From a virus, in the IMG/VR virus record IMGVR_UViG_3300011113_000046, positions 1 to 34,404 of that record: a stretch of DNA of 34,404 bases. The stretch is one strand, 5' to 3'. This document shows, piece after piece, positions 16,742 to 22,406 of this stretch. Under the pieces are notes generated by a model that worked only from the letters and a program-made list of their open reading frames with translations, was not told where the DNA came from and ran no database searches. Both the position numbers and the translations under genes were made by a program. Each line of letters opens with the position of its first letter. The stretch's first letter is position 1.

Positions 16742-16906
16742 ATTTTAGGGGTAATACTATATGTCCGATATGTCTTTATTGGGTAGAATATAACTATTTA
16801 CCCCTATTGTGTTAAATATGCGGTTCTTGACTATCTGCCCTATTAGTTCTATATGTCCGTATTGTCGCCCTACCTATATTACCCATGAGTAATCGAACAT
16901 ATGTTC

Positions 16907-16922
16907 TATGACCTATCTCACA
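16907..16922. promoter_or_regulatory. Weak CRP-like operator upstream of P1
   Basis: TATGA, six bases, TCACA: one mismatch to TGTGA-N6-TCACA. Its start lies 26 bases upstream of the P1 -35 box, the same offset as at P2 and P5, which is the main reason to count it. Confidence 0.4.
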
Positions 16923-16932
16923 TAGAATAGGC

Positions 16933-16961
16933 TTGACTTCTTAGGGGTCGTGTGGTATAAT
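16933..16961 (+). promoter_or_regulatory. Rightward promoter P1
   Basis: TTGACT (16933-16938), exactly 17 bases, TATAAT (16956-16961), with an extended -10 TGG directly before it. The -10 is consensus and the -35 is one base off. The start point is expected near 16968. It is the first of three tandem promoters driving the rightward operon. Confidence 0.8.
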
Positions 16962-16976
16962 GCGCCCTAGTTTAGA

Positions 16977-16992
16977 TGTGATGTAAATCACA
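16977..16992. promoter_or_regulatory. CRP/GlxR-like operator upstream of P2
   Basis: A perfect palindrome TGTGAT-GTAA-ATCACA. It fits the actinobacterial Crp/GlxR consensus TGTGA-NNTANN-TCACA exactly. It lies 26 bases upstream of the P2 -35 box (centre about -53.5) and just downstream of the P1 start, so it could activate P2 and block P1. Confidence 0.6.
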
Positions 16993-17002
16993 CCGACACG
17001 AC

Positions 17003-17031
17003 TTGACTTCTTAGAATAGGCGTGGTAAGAT
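17003..17031 (+). promoter_or_regulatory. Rightward promoter P2
   Basis: TTGACT (17003-17008), 17 bases, TAAGAT (17026-17031), with an extended -10 TGG. From the GCGTGG before the -10 box to past the start point, it is nearly identical to P3, which points to duplication of a promoter unit. Confidence 0.75.
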
Positions 17032-17087
17032 ACGCAGTATCACAATTAAATAGGGTTAGGCAGTTCGGATATATCGCCTAGTAATGG

Positions 17088-17103
17088 TGTGATACACTTC
17101 ACA
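17088..17103. promoter_or_regulatory. CRP-like operator upstream of P3
   Basis: TGTGA-TACACT-TCACA, extended by one more base pair on each side to GTGTGA and TCACAC. The start is 36 bases upstream of the P3 -35 box, exactly ten more than at the other sites, that is one helical turn. Confidence 0.55.
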
Positions 17104-17123
17104 CAAGTTCTAGCGTGTCGGAC

Positions 17124-17152
17124 TTGACTAGCACAATTAAGCGTGGTAGAAT
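17124..17152 (+). promoter_or_regulatory. Rightward promoter P3
   Basis: TTGACT (17124-17129), 17 bases, TAGAAT (17147-17152), extended -10 TGG. The start point near 17159 puts the 25-bp hairpin at 17176-17270 in the leader of the transcript. Confidence 0.75.
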
Positions 17153-17175
17153 ACGCAGTATAACAATTAAATAAG

Positions 17176-17270
17176 GATATGCGGTTAAGCAGTAGTTAGG
17201 CTTGATTAGATATTAGTAGCAGTAGGTCGCCTATGGTATCACGACCCTAACTACTACTTAGCCGTATATC
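17176..17270 (+). other. Long leader hairpin, possible cis-regulatory RNA
   Basis: Arms at 17176-17200 and 17246-17270 pair over 25 positions: 22 Watson-Crick, two G-U and one mismatch. The 45-base loop has a smaller inner stem (TAGG-TCG-CCTA). It lies in the leader between promoter P3 and the first gene, whose ribosome-binding site follows within 10 bases of the stem. Such a structure could block or pause ribosomes or polymerase, or be an RNase III-type processing site. No known riboswitch class is recognised. Confidence 0.6.
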
Positions 17271-17291
17271 CCCTAGCGAAAGGATAGAGTA

Positions 17292-17621
17292 ATGCCGTAT
17301 AACCCTTACGGGGTTAGCGGTAGTATTATCACACCACCTAGAGATGTAAGGGTGTCTAAGGCGTGGCATGGTAGCCGTAGCCGTAGGTTCTCCGAAGTCG
17401 TGGTGCGTGATAAGTCGGGCAATATAATTGCGGTGGTCGAAGATAGCCCTGCGGTTAAATTGGCGAAGCGTAGTCGCAAGTCTGCGCAAGTCGCTACCCC
17501 TACTACCCCTAAGCCACTAACCGAAGCAGAATTGCGGGCTATTGCGTTAGAAGAACGCAGACTACAATTCGAGCATGAACAAGCGCAGAATTATCGTAAA
17601 TTAGTCGGTGAGTATAACTAG
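17292..17621 (+). CDS. Hypothetical basic protein, first gene of rightward operon
   Basis: A 109-residue protein beginning MPYNPYGVSGSIITPPRDVR. The N-terminal half is basic and beta-rich (VSKAWHGSRSRRFSEVVVRD, NIIAVVEDS); the C-terminal half is a charged helix (LTEAELRAIALEERRLQFEH, then EQAQNYRKLV). The start is supported by GAAAGG at 17279-17284. No family recognised. As the first product of the early operon, behind a long leader hairpin, it could be a regulator, but no DNA-binding motif is certain. Confidence 0.7.
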   Translation: MPYNPYGVSGSIITPPRDVRVSKAWHGSRSRRFSEVVVRDKSGNIIAVVEDSPAVKLAKRSRKSAQVATPTTPKPLTEAELRAIALEERRLQFEHEQAQNYRKLVGEYN

Positions 17622-17630
17622 TAGCCGATA

Positions 17631-17680
17631 GTCGTAGCCGATAGGTTCGGGTTCTCTAGGGTTCGATACCCTACTACGAC
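17631..17680 (+). other. Truncated tRNA-like fold (acceptor and T arm)
   Basis: GTCGTAG (17631-17637) pairs perfectly with CTACGAC (17674-17680) as a 7-bp acceptor stem. TAGGG (17657-17661) pairs with CCCTA (17669-17673) around TTCGATA, a standard T arm. Between them only 19 bases remain, holding one short hairpin (CCGA-TAGGT-TCGG), so the D and anticodon arms cannot both exist. The 3' side continues ACGCCA. It may be a relic tRNA, a tRNA-mimicking RNA or an attachment-site remnant. It lies in the 132-base gap between genes and just upstream of promoter P4. Confidence 0.45.
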
Positions 17681-17700
17681 ACGCCATAAGTCGGGGATAC

Positions 17701-17729
17701 TTGACTTGTAGCCGTAGGTATGATATACT
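17701..17729 (+). promoter_or_regulatory. Rightward promoter P4
   Basis: TTGACT (17701-17706), 17 bases, TATACT (17724-17729), with an extended -10 TGA. Unlike P1, P2, P3 and P5 it has no CRP-like palindrome at the fixed offset, so it may be the constitutive member of the set. It starts the 17754-18234 gene cluster. Confidence 0.7.
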
Positions 17730-17753
17730 TACGCCATAACGAAAGGATAAGAT

Positions 17754-17855
17754 ATGTTGCTAGAGATACTAGTGGCAGTTCAGACCTTAGCGATTATCGC
17801 TCTAGTTGCTAGAGTGAATAGATTACAAGGTCGCCTAGAGTATAGGGGTCGATAG
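17754..17855 (+). CDS. 33-residue single-pass membrane peptide
   Basis: A 33-residue ORF: MLLEILVAVQTLAIIALVAR followed by VNRLQGRLEYRGR. The hydrophobic stretch at residues 2-20 is long enough to cross a membrane, with a basic cytoplasmic end. GAAAGG lies eight bases upstream of the ATG and the TAG overlaps the GTG of the next gene, so coupling supports its reality. Tiny membrane peptides in early phage operons can act as antiholin-like or host-takeover proteins; nothing here tells which. Confidence 0.6.
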   Translation: MLLEILVAVQTLAIIALVARVNRLQGRLEYRGR

Positions 17856-18064
17856 TGGACGACCTATACGAATTAGTTAATGAAGAATTGGCTAGACAAG
17901 CGCAGGATATTCTAGCACTTGACCCCAATTCTTTCATAGATTACGATACTGCTATGGCGGATATGATAGAACGCCTAACTGCGGTATGGTATAGCGGTTA
18001 TGAGTTCGGCATGGAAGATAGACTAAACGAAGGTTTAGAAGTAGATGAAGAAGCCGAACTATGA
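17855..18064 (+). CDS. Hypothetical acidic protein, 69 aa
   Basis: A 69-residue acidic helical protein starting at GTG (17855), which shares a base with the preceding stop. Sequence features: DDLYELVNEELARQAQDILA, then DTAMADMIERLTAVWYSGYE and an acidic end GLEVDEEAEL. The high Asp/Glu content suggests DNA mimicry or protein binding, as in anti-restriction proteins such as Ocr, but at this length that is speculation. No family recognised. Confidence 0.65.
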   Translation: MDDLYELVNEELARQAQDILALDPNSFIDYDTAMADMIERLTAVWYSGYEFGMEDRLNEGLEVDEEAEL

Positions 18065-18234
18065 TAACCTTAGAACTAACTCAGAGAGAGTTAGATGTAG
18101 TTAGACAAGCATTACGCACCGAAGAAGAACGCCACAAGCGGAACGACTTTAAGGTGCTAGTATTAGAGATACAAGAATTAAGAAGCAAGATAGTAGATAG
18201 TGTGATTAACACCACACGAAAGGTGCTTGACTAG
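18061..18234 (+). CDS. Small helical protein, 57 aa
   Basis: A 57-residue ORF starting MITLELTQRELDVVRQALRT, with charged helices (EEERHKRNDFKVLVLEIQEL). The ATG overlaps the stop of the previous gene (ATGA). LTQRELDVVRQAL has the feel of a helix-turn-helix start, as in LuxR-type C-termini, but the second helix is not convincing. Its 3' end holds the operator and -35 box of promoter P5. Confidence 0.6.
   Translation: MITLELTQRELDVVRQALRTEEERHKRNDFKVLVLEIQELRSKIVDSVINTTRKVLD
18201..18216. promoter_or_regulatory. CRP-like operator upstream of P5
   Basis: TGTGA-TTAACA-CCACA, one mismatch from TGTGA-N6-TCACA. The start is 26 bases upstream of the P5 -35 box, the same offset as at P1 and P2. It lies inside the end of the preceding gene. 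Confidence 0.45.
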
Positions 18235-18255
18235 GTTATAGCAAGGTGCTATAAT
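18227..18255 (+). promoter_or_regulatory. Rightward promoter P5 for amidoligase operon
   Basis: TTGACT (18227-18232), 17 bases, TATAAT (18250-18255), with an extended -10 TGC. It overlaps the end of the preceding gene and would start transcription near 18262, only about 17 bases before the amidoligase start. It gives the amidoligase/amidotransferase pair its own control. Confidence 0.75.
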
Positions 18256-18278
18256 ATAGGCTACAAGGGGGTGATGAT

Positions 18279-19490
18279 ATGCCGATAGATGAAGAACCTA
18301 CCGAATATGGGTGCGGTTCATGTAGTTATACCACGACTAACGAAGATGACTTGATGTTCGTAGATGATACTCTACTATGTGAAGATTGTAGAGCGTGGTG
18401 TAATAACTGCGAAGAATATACATGGAACGACAATACCCATTATGTAGAAGGTATCGGTGATTACTGCGAAACTTGTTGGGAGAACCACACGAACTATTGT
18501 GAGAGATGTAGCAATACATATTCCGATAGTGAGAGTATGTATCATATCGAAGATAGGGGTGAGTATTGGTGCGAAGGGTGCTATGAGCATGAAGGTTCAT
18601 ACTGCGAAGATTGCGACCAATACTTTAGAGATGAGTGTGAAGGGTGCGGTGAAGGTAGTAGCAGTAGGTCTAACCTAATCCACCAATACTCATACAAGCC
18701 TAGCCCACGCTTCTTTGGTGGAGATAAGCATGGCTTATACTTCGGGCTAGAGTTAGAGATGGAGATTAGGTCGGGTAATCTGCGAGAGAGTTCGCAGTAT
18801 ATCCAAAGTAAAGTAGGCGATAGTATCTACCTTAAAGATGATAGTAGTATCGGTAGGGGTGGATATATGGGGTTCGAGTTAGTATCTCACCCATTATCCT
18901 TCGGTCATTGGACTAGTCAGATGTCTAACCTATGGCAAGGTTTAGATTATCTGCGTGATAATGAGCAAGCAAGGTCATGGGACGCAGAGAACTGCGGTAT
19001 CCATATCCATGTAAGTAGAGCAGGGTTTAAGAGTGGTGCGCATACGCATAGGTGGCTAACGCTTATCTATAAGAACGCACCAGAGATGATGAAGTTCGCA
19101 GGTCGTAAGTCTGACTATGCGAAGTTTAATGATGTGTGGCAGTATGACGAATACGATAGACCATACTTCTCCGTCAAGCACAAGTTAGACGGACGAAGCC
19201 ACACCGAAAGATATTCTGCGGTCAATACGCAGAACGAACACACGCTAGAACTGCGGTTCTTTAGGGGAACTACTAAACCTAGCGGTGTTCTTAGTGCTAT
19301 CGAACTAGCACACGCAAGCATAGAATACACTAGAGATATGACCCTAGCAGATGTTAAGTTAGGCATGTTAAAGTGGGATTGGTTCTATGACTATGTAGAA
19401 ACTAACAATGGTTTCTACCCTAATTTATATGAGCGTATGTCCAAAGTATCTCATGTAAATCTAAAGAATATAGAGATGATAAATGCGTAA
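18279..19490 (+). CDS. Amidoligase with N-terminal zinc-finger array
   Basis: A 403-residue protein of two parts. Residues 10-125 hold eight CxxC pairs (C12/15, C34/37, C41/44, C63/66, C74/77, C98/101, C109/112, C120/123), enough for about four LIM- or treble-clef-like zinc fingers. Residues 150-350 match the amidoligase family related to glutamate-cysteine ligases: LYFGLELEMEI with metal-binding Glu (158, 160), GFELVSHPLSF (E200), NCGIHIHVS (H242, H244) and ERYSAVN plus LELRFFRGT (E324, R326). The family makes amide bonds using ATP. An amidotransferase follows 11 bases later, a pairing known in this superfamily, and would supply ammonia. The substrate is unknown: peptidoglycan, protein or a small molecule. 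GGGGG lies just before the ATG. Confidence 0.85.
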   Translation: MPIDEEPTEYGCGSCSYTTTNEDDLMFVDDTLLCEDCRAWCNNCEEYTWNDNTHYVEGIGDYCETCWENHTNYCERCSNTYSDSESMYHIEDRGEYWCEGCYEHEGSYCEDCDQYFRDECEGCGEGSSSRSNLIHQYSYKPSPRFFGGDKHGLYFGLELEMEIRSGNLRESSQYIQSKVGDSIYLKDDSSIGRGGYMGFELVSHPLSFGHWTSQMSNLWQGLDYLRDNEQARSWDAENCGIHIHVSRAGFKSGAHTHRWLTLIYKNAPEMMKFAGRKSDYAKFNDVWQYDEYDRPYFSVKHKLDGRSHTERYSAVNTQNEHTLELRFFRGTTKPSGVLSAIELAHASIEYTRDMTLADVKLGMLKWDWFYDYVETNNGFYPNLYERMSKVSHVNLKNIEMINA

Positions 19491-19501
19491 GGGGGGTAGT
19501 T

Positions 19502-20404
19502 ATGTGTCTATTGGTAGTATGTAATCCTAACTCGACACCGAGTAAAGATGACTTACACAATGGTGCGTGTAGTAATCCGCATGGCTTTGGCTTTGCGATA
19601 CAGACACCCGAAGGTATTATATCTGAACGCAGTATGTCTGCGAAGAAGTCGGTCAAGCGGTTCTTAGAACTGCGTGAGCAGTATCCCGAAGGCTACGCTA
19701 TGTGGCACGCAAGATACGCTACGCATGGTGTTAAGAACGAACAGAACTGCCACCCTTTCCAAGTAGGTGGTAGCGACTTGACTTATCTCGCTCACAATGG
19801 TGTGTTAGATATTCATATACCGAAAGGTGATAAGCGTAGTGATACTCGTATCATGGCAGAAGAATTACTGCCACGACTAGGTGGTGTGTCTGCGTTAGAT
19901 GACGAATATGTATATGATATGGTGTCGTCTTGGGCTAGTGGTAGTAAGGTAGCAATCATGACCTTAGACCCTAGTGCCAAATATACCATGTATATTATTA
20001 ACGAAAGTCTAGGCACATGGGACGATAGCGGTGTATGGTGGTCTAACCAATCACACAAGCGCACAGTATCCACACCACGCACTACTTCATATACTAACTA
20101 CTATGGGTATGATGACTATCTCGACAAGAGTATAAGTGGTAGTATGGAATTAGATGATTACAATGCCGATATACTAGCCAAGTGTATGTGGTGTGATGAA
20201 GATGTAGACATGGAAGATAATCCATACTACTGCGATATGTGTATGAACTGTTTCGATTGCGGTATGACTATGACGGATTGTATGTGCTACAATGAAGCCG
20301 ACAAGTTCTCCATAGTCCAAGAACAAGAGTATATAAATCGCTACTTATCAGATGATAATTGGCACTCAAAGAAGTGGTATAGTAAAGAACCACTTGACTT
20401 CTAG
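19502..20404 (+). CDS. Class II glutamine amidotransferase with zinc-binding C-terminus
   Basis: A 300-residue Ntn hydrolase. The N-terminus MCLLVVCN puts Cys2 as the nucleophile once Met is removed. Further class II marks are HGFGFA (residues 27-32), HARYATHG (69-76, with R71 binding glutamine), CHPF (83-86), LAHNGVL (96-102, N99 and G100 oxyanion site) and the SDTRIM stretch (113-118). Residues 227-261 carry eight Cys (227, 230, 243, 246, 249, 252, 259, 261) in CxxC pattern, a zinc module not usual in this family. It lies directly downstream of the amidoligase, also zinc-rich, which suggests the two dock through these modules and channel ammonia from glutamine to the ligase. The final product is unknown. 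Confidence 0.85.
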   Translation: MCLLVVCNPNSTPSKDDLHNGACSNPHGFGFAIQTPEGIISERSMSAKKSVKRFLELREQYPEGYAMWHARYATHGVKNEQNCHPFQVGGSDLTYLAHNGVLDIHIPKGDKRSDTRIMAEELLPRLGGVSALDDEYVYDMVSSWASGSKVAIMTLDPSAKYTMYIINESLGTWDDSGVWWSNQSHKRTVSTPRTTSYTNYYGYDDYLDKSISGSMELDDYNADILAKCMWCDEDVDMEDNPYYCDMCMNCFDCGMTMTDCMCYNEADKFSIVQEQEYINRYLSDDNWHSKKWYSKEPLDF

Positions 20405-20519
20405 TATTCCTTCTAGCCCTTGATTGCGGTTAGCGGATTGTCCTGAGCACGACATTAAACTGCTCACCCTCTATCTAGTAAGGTGCTAGGTAGACAACAC
20501 GACAACGAAAGGTAATGAT
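20405..20519. other. Gap of 115 bp between operon parts
   Basis: I see no gene, clear promoter or terminator hairpin in this gap. It ends with a ribosome-binding site (GAAAGG) for the next gene. There is no T-rich run after any stem. Confidence 0.4.
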
Positions 20520-20798
20520 ATGTCAATCACGACAATCAATAGCGATTACCTAGCAAGTATCGCTTACTCTCTACAAGATATTGTAGACGAACTCGCTTCA
20601 CTTCCACTAGATATGGACAATGACTTCTATCCTCGTGGAACTATTGTAAAGGCTAAAGTAGGACAGACACGCTTTAAGCCTAAGTCAGTATGGGTTTCGC
20701 TAGGCGACGGCACATACAAGCATTTAACAGGTAAGAAGGGTCTTATTGCTACCCACTCACGACTTGACGGATATGTCGATGTCGTGTTCTCTGCCTAA
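20520..20798 (+). CDS. Hypothetical protein, 92 aa
   Basis: A 92-residue protein beginning MSITTINSDYLASIAYSLQD, with a helical start and a beta-rich C-terminal half (GTIVKAKVGQTRFKPKSVWV, then LDGYVDVVFSA). GAAAGG precedes the ATG. The C-terminal part looks like a small SH3- or OB-like beta barrel, but this is a guess from alternating hydrophobic residues. No family recognised. Confidence 0.65.
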   Translation: MSITTINSDYLASIAYSLQDIVDELASLPLDMDNDFYPRGTIVKAKVGQTRFKPKSVWVSLGDGTYKHLTGKKGLIATHSRLDGYVDVVFSA

Positions 20799-20825
20799 TA
20801 TATACCACCTAACCGAAAGGATACC

Positions 20826-21023
20826 ATGTCATCACAAGATATTGTAGTTAATCATGAACCTGCTGGCTCATGGAGAGCAGGTTATATTACACTAACAGAT
20901 ACCGAAGATGGCGTGGTATCCTATGGTCTATTTAATAATTTAGAAGAAGCCCAAGCATGGGCTATACAATTACGGAACGCTACCATACAAGCGGTGTGTG
21001 TTCCTGCTTACAGTAGAGGATAA
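20826..21023 (+). CDS. Hypothetical protein, 65 aa
   Basis: A 65-residue protein, MSSQDIVVNHEPAGSWRAGY followed by ITLTDTEDGVVSYGLFNNLE and EAQAWAIQLRNAT. The pattern of beta strands followed by a helix resembles small ferredoxin-like proteins. GAAAGG lies upstream. It is 2 bases before the WhiB gene, so the two are likely co-translated. Function unknown. Confidence 0.62.
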   Translation: MSSQDIVVNHEPAGSWRAGYITLTDTEDGVVSYGLFNNLEEAQAWAIQLRNATIQAVCVPAYSRG

Positions 21024-21025
21024 AC

Positions 21026-21457
21026 ATGAAGAAGGGTCAAGCAACATTTTGGAATTACTATACTGTCAATCGTGGCAGTAAAGAGAATAAAAATATACTA
21101 AGTAAGAACGGATTGTGTCGCAACAGCGACGACCCTGACCTATGGTTCTCTGATGAAATGGAACAAGAGAGGTCGGGCAGACCTTCCATTAAAGATAGTG
21201 AGATGTTAGTTGCTAGAACTATACAAGCACTAGAGATATGTAGTATGTGTAGCGTTAAAGACTTATGCTTAGAAGAAGGTATGCGTAAGGATAACTTAGA
21301 GCATGGCGTATGGGGTGGTGTTATGGCAGGTGAAAGACTTGTCGCAGCAGGAGTTCCGATAGTCGGCTTTGATAGAAGTAAGAAGGTTACATTTGCTAAT
21401 AAAGTTAGGAACAGAATAAAGTTCAACGAAGAGGAGAGATATGAGAAACAGGTATAG
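21026..21457 (+). CDS. WhiB-family Fe-S transcription factor
   Basis: A 143-residue protein with the WhiB signature: C31 in NGLCRNSDDPDLWF, then ICSMCSVKDLC with C72, C75 and C81, giving the four [4Fe-4S] ligands, and the G[VI]WGG turn HGVWGGVMAGERL (residues 93-105). The C-terminal tail is basic (KKVTFANKVRNRIKF), as expected for DNA contact. WhiB proteins are restricted to Actinobacteria and their phages, so the host is almost certainly actinobacterial. In mycobacteriophages such proteins can bind the sigma factor and block host WhiB function. The gene overlaps the lytic-enzyme gene downstream by 17 bases. Confidence 0.92.
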   Translation: MKKGQATFWNYYTVNRGSKENKNILSKNGLCRNSDDPDLWFSDEMEQERSGRPSIKDSEMLVARTIQALEICSMCSVKDLCLEEGMRKDNLEHGVWGGVMAGERLVAAGVPIVGFDRSKKVTFANKVRNRIKFNEEERYEKQV

Positions 21458-21851
21458 AGTTATACTATCAGTCGTGCTTGCTTTTGTTCTTGGCTTTGCT
21501 TCGGCTTTCCCATTGACAGACGCAACTAATAAATATCTGAAAGATAATCAAGAGAAGAAATGGACAGTAGAAGATAGTAAAGCCTACGCACTAGACCAAC
21601 TACTTGATTGGCACTATAAAGAATATAGATGTCTTGTTAAACTATGGGGCAAAGAGAGTGCTTGGAGACCCGAAGCATTTAATAAGATTAAAGTAATGGG
21701 CAAGAATGCTGGCGGTATTCCGCAGTTGCTAGGCTTAGACCCTGCGACACCAGCAACAATTCAAATTGACAGAGGGCTTAAGTATATCTACCACAGATAT
21801 GATACGCCTTGTAATGCTTGGGCATTCTTTCAGAAGAAGGGTTATCACTAA
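21441..21851 (+). CDS. Lytic transglycosylase-like secreted protein
   Basis: A 136-residue protein with an N-terminal signal or anchor segment (RYRVILSVVLAFVLGFASAF, residues 4-23) and a small lysozyme-like domain: CLVKLWGKESAWRPEAF with Glu72 as the likely catalytic acid, then NAGGIPQLLGLDPATP and LKYIYHRYDTPCNAWAFFQK at the C-terminus. This pattern matches actinobacterial transglycosylase-SLT-like domains (aggregation-promoting-factor C-terminus type). Position in the rightward early block is unusual for a lysis enzyme, so it could act during entry or as a signal-arrest endolysin. Two cysteines (64 and 123) could form a disulfide outside the membrane. Confidence 0.78.
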   Translation: MRNRYRVILSVVLAFVLGFASAFPLTDATNKYLKDNQEKKWTVEDSKAYALDQLLDWHYKEYRCLVKLWGKESAWRPEAFNKIKVMGKNAGGIPQLLGLDPATPATIQIDRGLKYIYHRYDTPCNAWAFFQKKGYH

Positions 21852-22090
21852 TGAAACCAAAGAGATACAAGAGTATCTATGATATGAAACCAAAGGATTA
21901 CAATAATGCTATGGACATACGGGGTAATCCAACTTCGGTATGCCCTTGCGGTTGTAATGTATGGTCGCTAAAGGTTAAGTTTGATAGCGACAGCGGAGAT
22001 ATAGAAATGTATTTCCTAGATATGGAGTGTGCTATGTGTGGCACAAGAGCAACAGCGCCGACACCAATCGACGCAGAGAGGATAGACTAA
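21851..22090 (+). CDS. Zinc-ribbon-like protein, 79 aa
   Basis: The ATG at 21851 shares a base with the TAA of the previous gene (TAATG) and starts MKPKRYKSIYDMKPKDYNNA. A longer frame back to 21818 would overlap the transglycosylase gene with no reason to do so. The protein has CPCGCN (about residues 31-36) and ECAMCG (about 59-64), two CxxC pairs typical of a zinc ribbon, with beta-rich sequence between (VWSLKVKFDSDSGDIEMYFL). The function is unknown; it probably binds nucleic acid or protein. Confidence 0.65.
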   Translation: MKPKRYKSIYDMKPKDYNNAMDIRGNPTSVCPCGCNVWSLKVKFDSDSGDIEMYFLDMECAMCGTRATAPTPIDAERID

Positions 22091-22239
22091 TGAAGTTATC
22101 TAAGGTAAAGCAGTTTAAGATAGGCAAGTCTTACTTAAGTTTAGGCTATAACTTTAGAGGCATAGGTATAGGCTTCGGTATAAATAAATATACCTTTGAC
22201 TTAGACTTAGTATTCTTTTGGATTAGTTTGGAATACTAA
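22090..22239 (+). CDS. Hypothetical short protein, 49 aa
   Basis: A 49-residue ORF starting MKLSKVKQFKIGKSYLSLGY, then FRGIGIGFGINKYTFDLDLV and FFWISLEY. The alternating hydrophobic pattern suggests a small beta protein or membrane-associated hairpin. The ATG overlaps the stop of the previous gene (TAATG) and its own stop overlaps the next ATG, so it is part of a tightly coupled chain. No family recognised. Confidence 0.6.
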   Translation: MKLSKVKQFKIGKSYLSLGYNFRGIGIGFGINKYTFDLDLVFFWISLEY

Positions 22240-22406
22240 TGCCTACATATGAATATAGATGTGAAGAGTGTAAGGCACATCAAGAAACTCAGATACACTT
22301 TGAAGTTGGACCTGATTGCCCTGTTTGTTTCAGAACAATGAAGCGAGTATGGTCTGCACCAGGAGTTCAATTCAAAGGTACTGGTTGGTACTCAACAGGA
22401 GGATAA
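22239..22406 (+). CDS. FmdB-type zinc ribbon protein
   Basis: A 55-residue protein beginning MPTYEYRCEECKAHQE, the standard start of the FmdB regulatory family. C8/C11 and C27/C30 (GPDCPVCFRTMKRVWSAPGV) form the zinc ribbon, and the end FKGTGWYST is also typical. FmdB-like proteins are common in Actinobacteria; their exact role is not established. The ATG overlaps the upstream stop, and its own end contains the AGGAGG for the next gene. Confidence 0.85.
   Translation: MPTYEYRCEECKAHQETQIHFEVGPDCPVCFRTMKRVWSAPGVQFKGTGWYSTGG

Larger units (their letters stand above)
16452..16932. other. AT-rich control region, possible origin
   Basis: About 480 bases without a credible gene between the packaging genes and the first rightward promoter. 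It holds TATA-type palindromes at 16452-16480, a hairpin at 16488-16512, a leftward promoter candidate, inverted stretches around 16610-16640, four 8-bp iterons at 16710-16741 and inverted copies of their core just downstream. AT-richness and iterons are compatible with a replication origin, but no initiator gene is adjacent. Confidence 0.45.

Noticed and set aside
17604-17681. A full-length tRNA ending at 17680
   Set aside because: Moving the 5' end to about 17604 gives a poor acceptor stem, no D-arm signature and an atypical anticodon loop. Only the truncated fold is supported.
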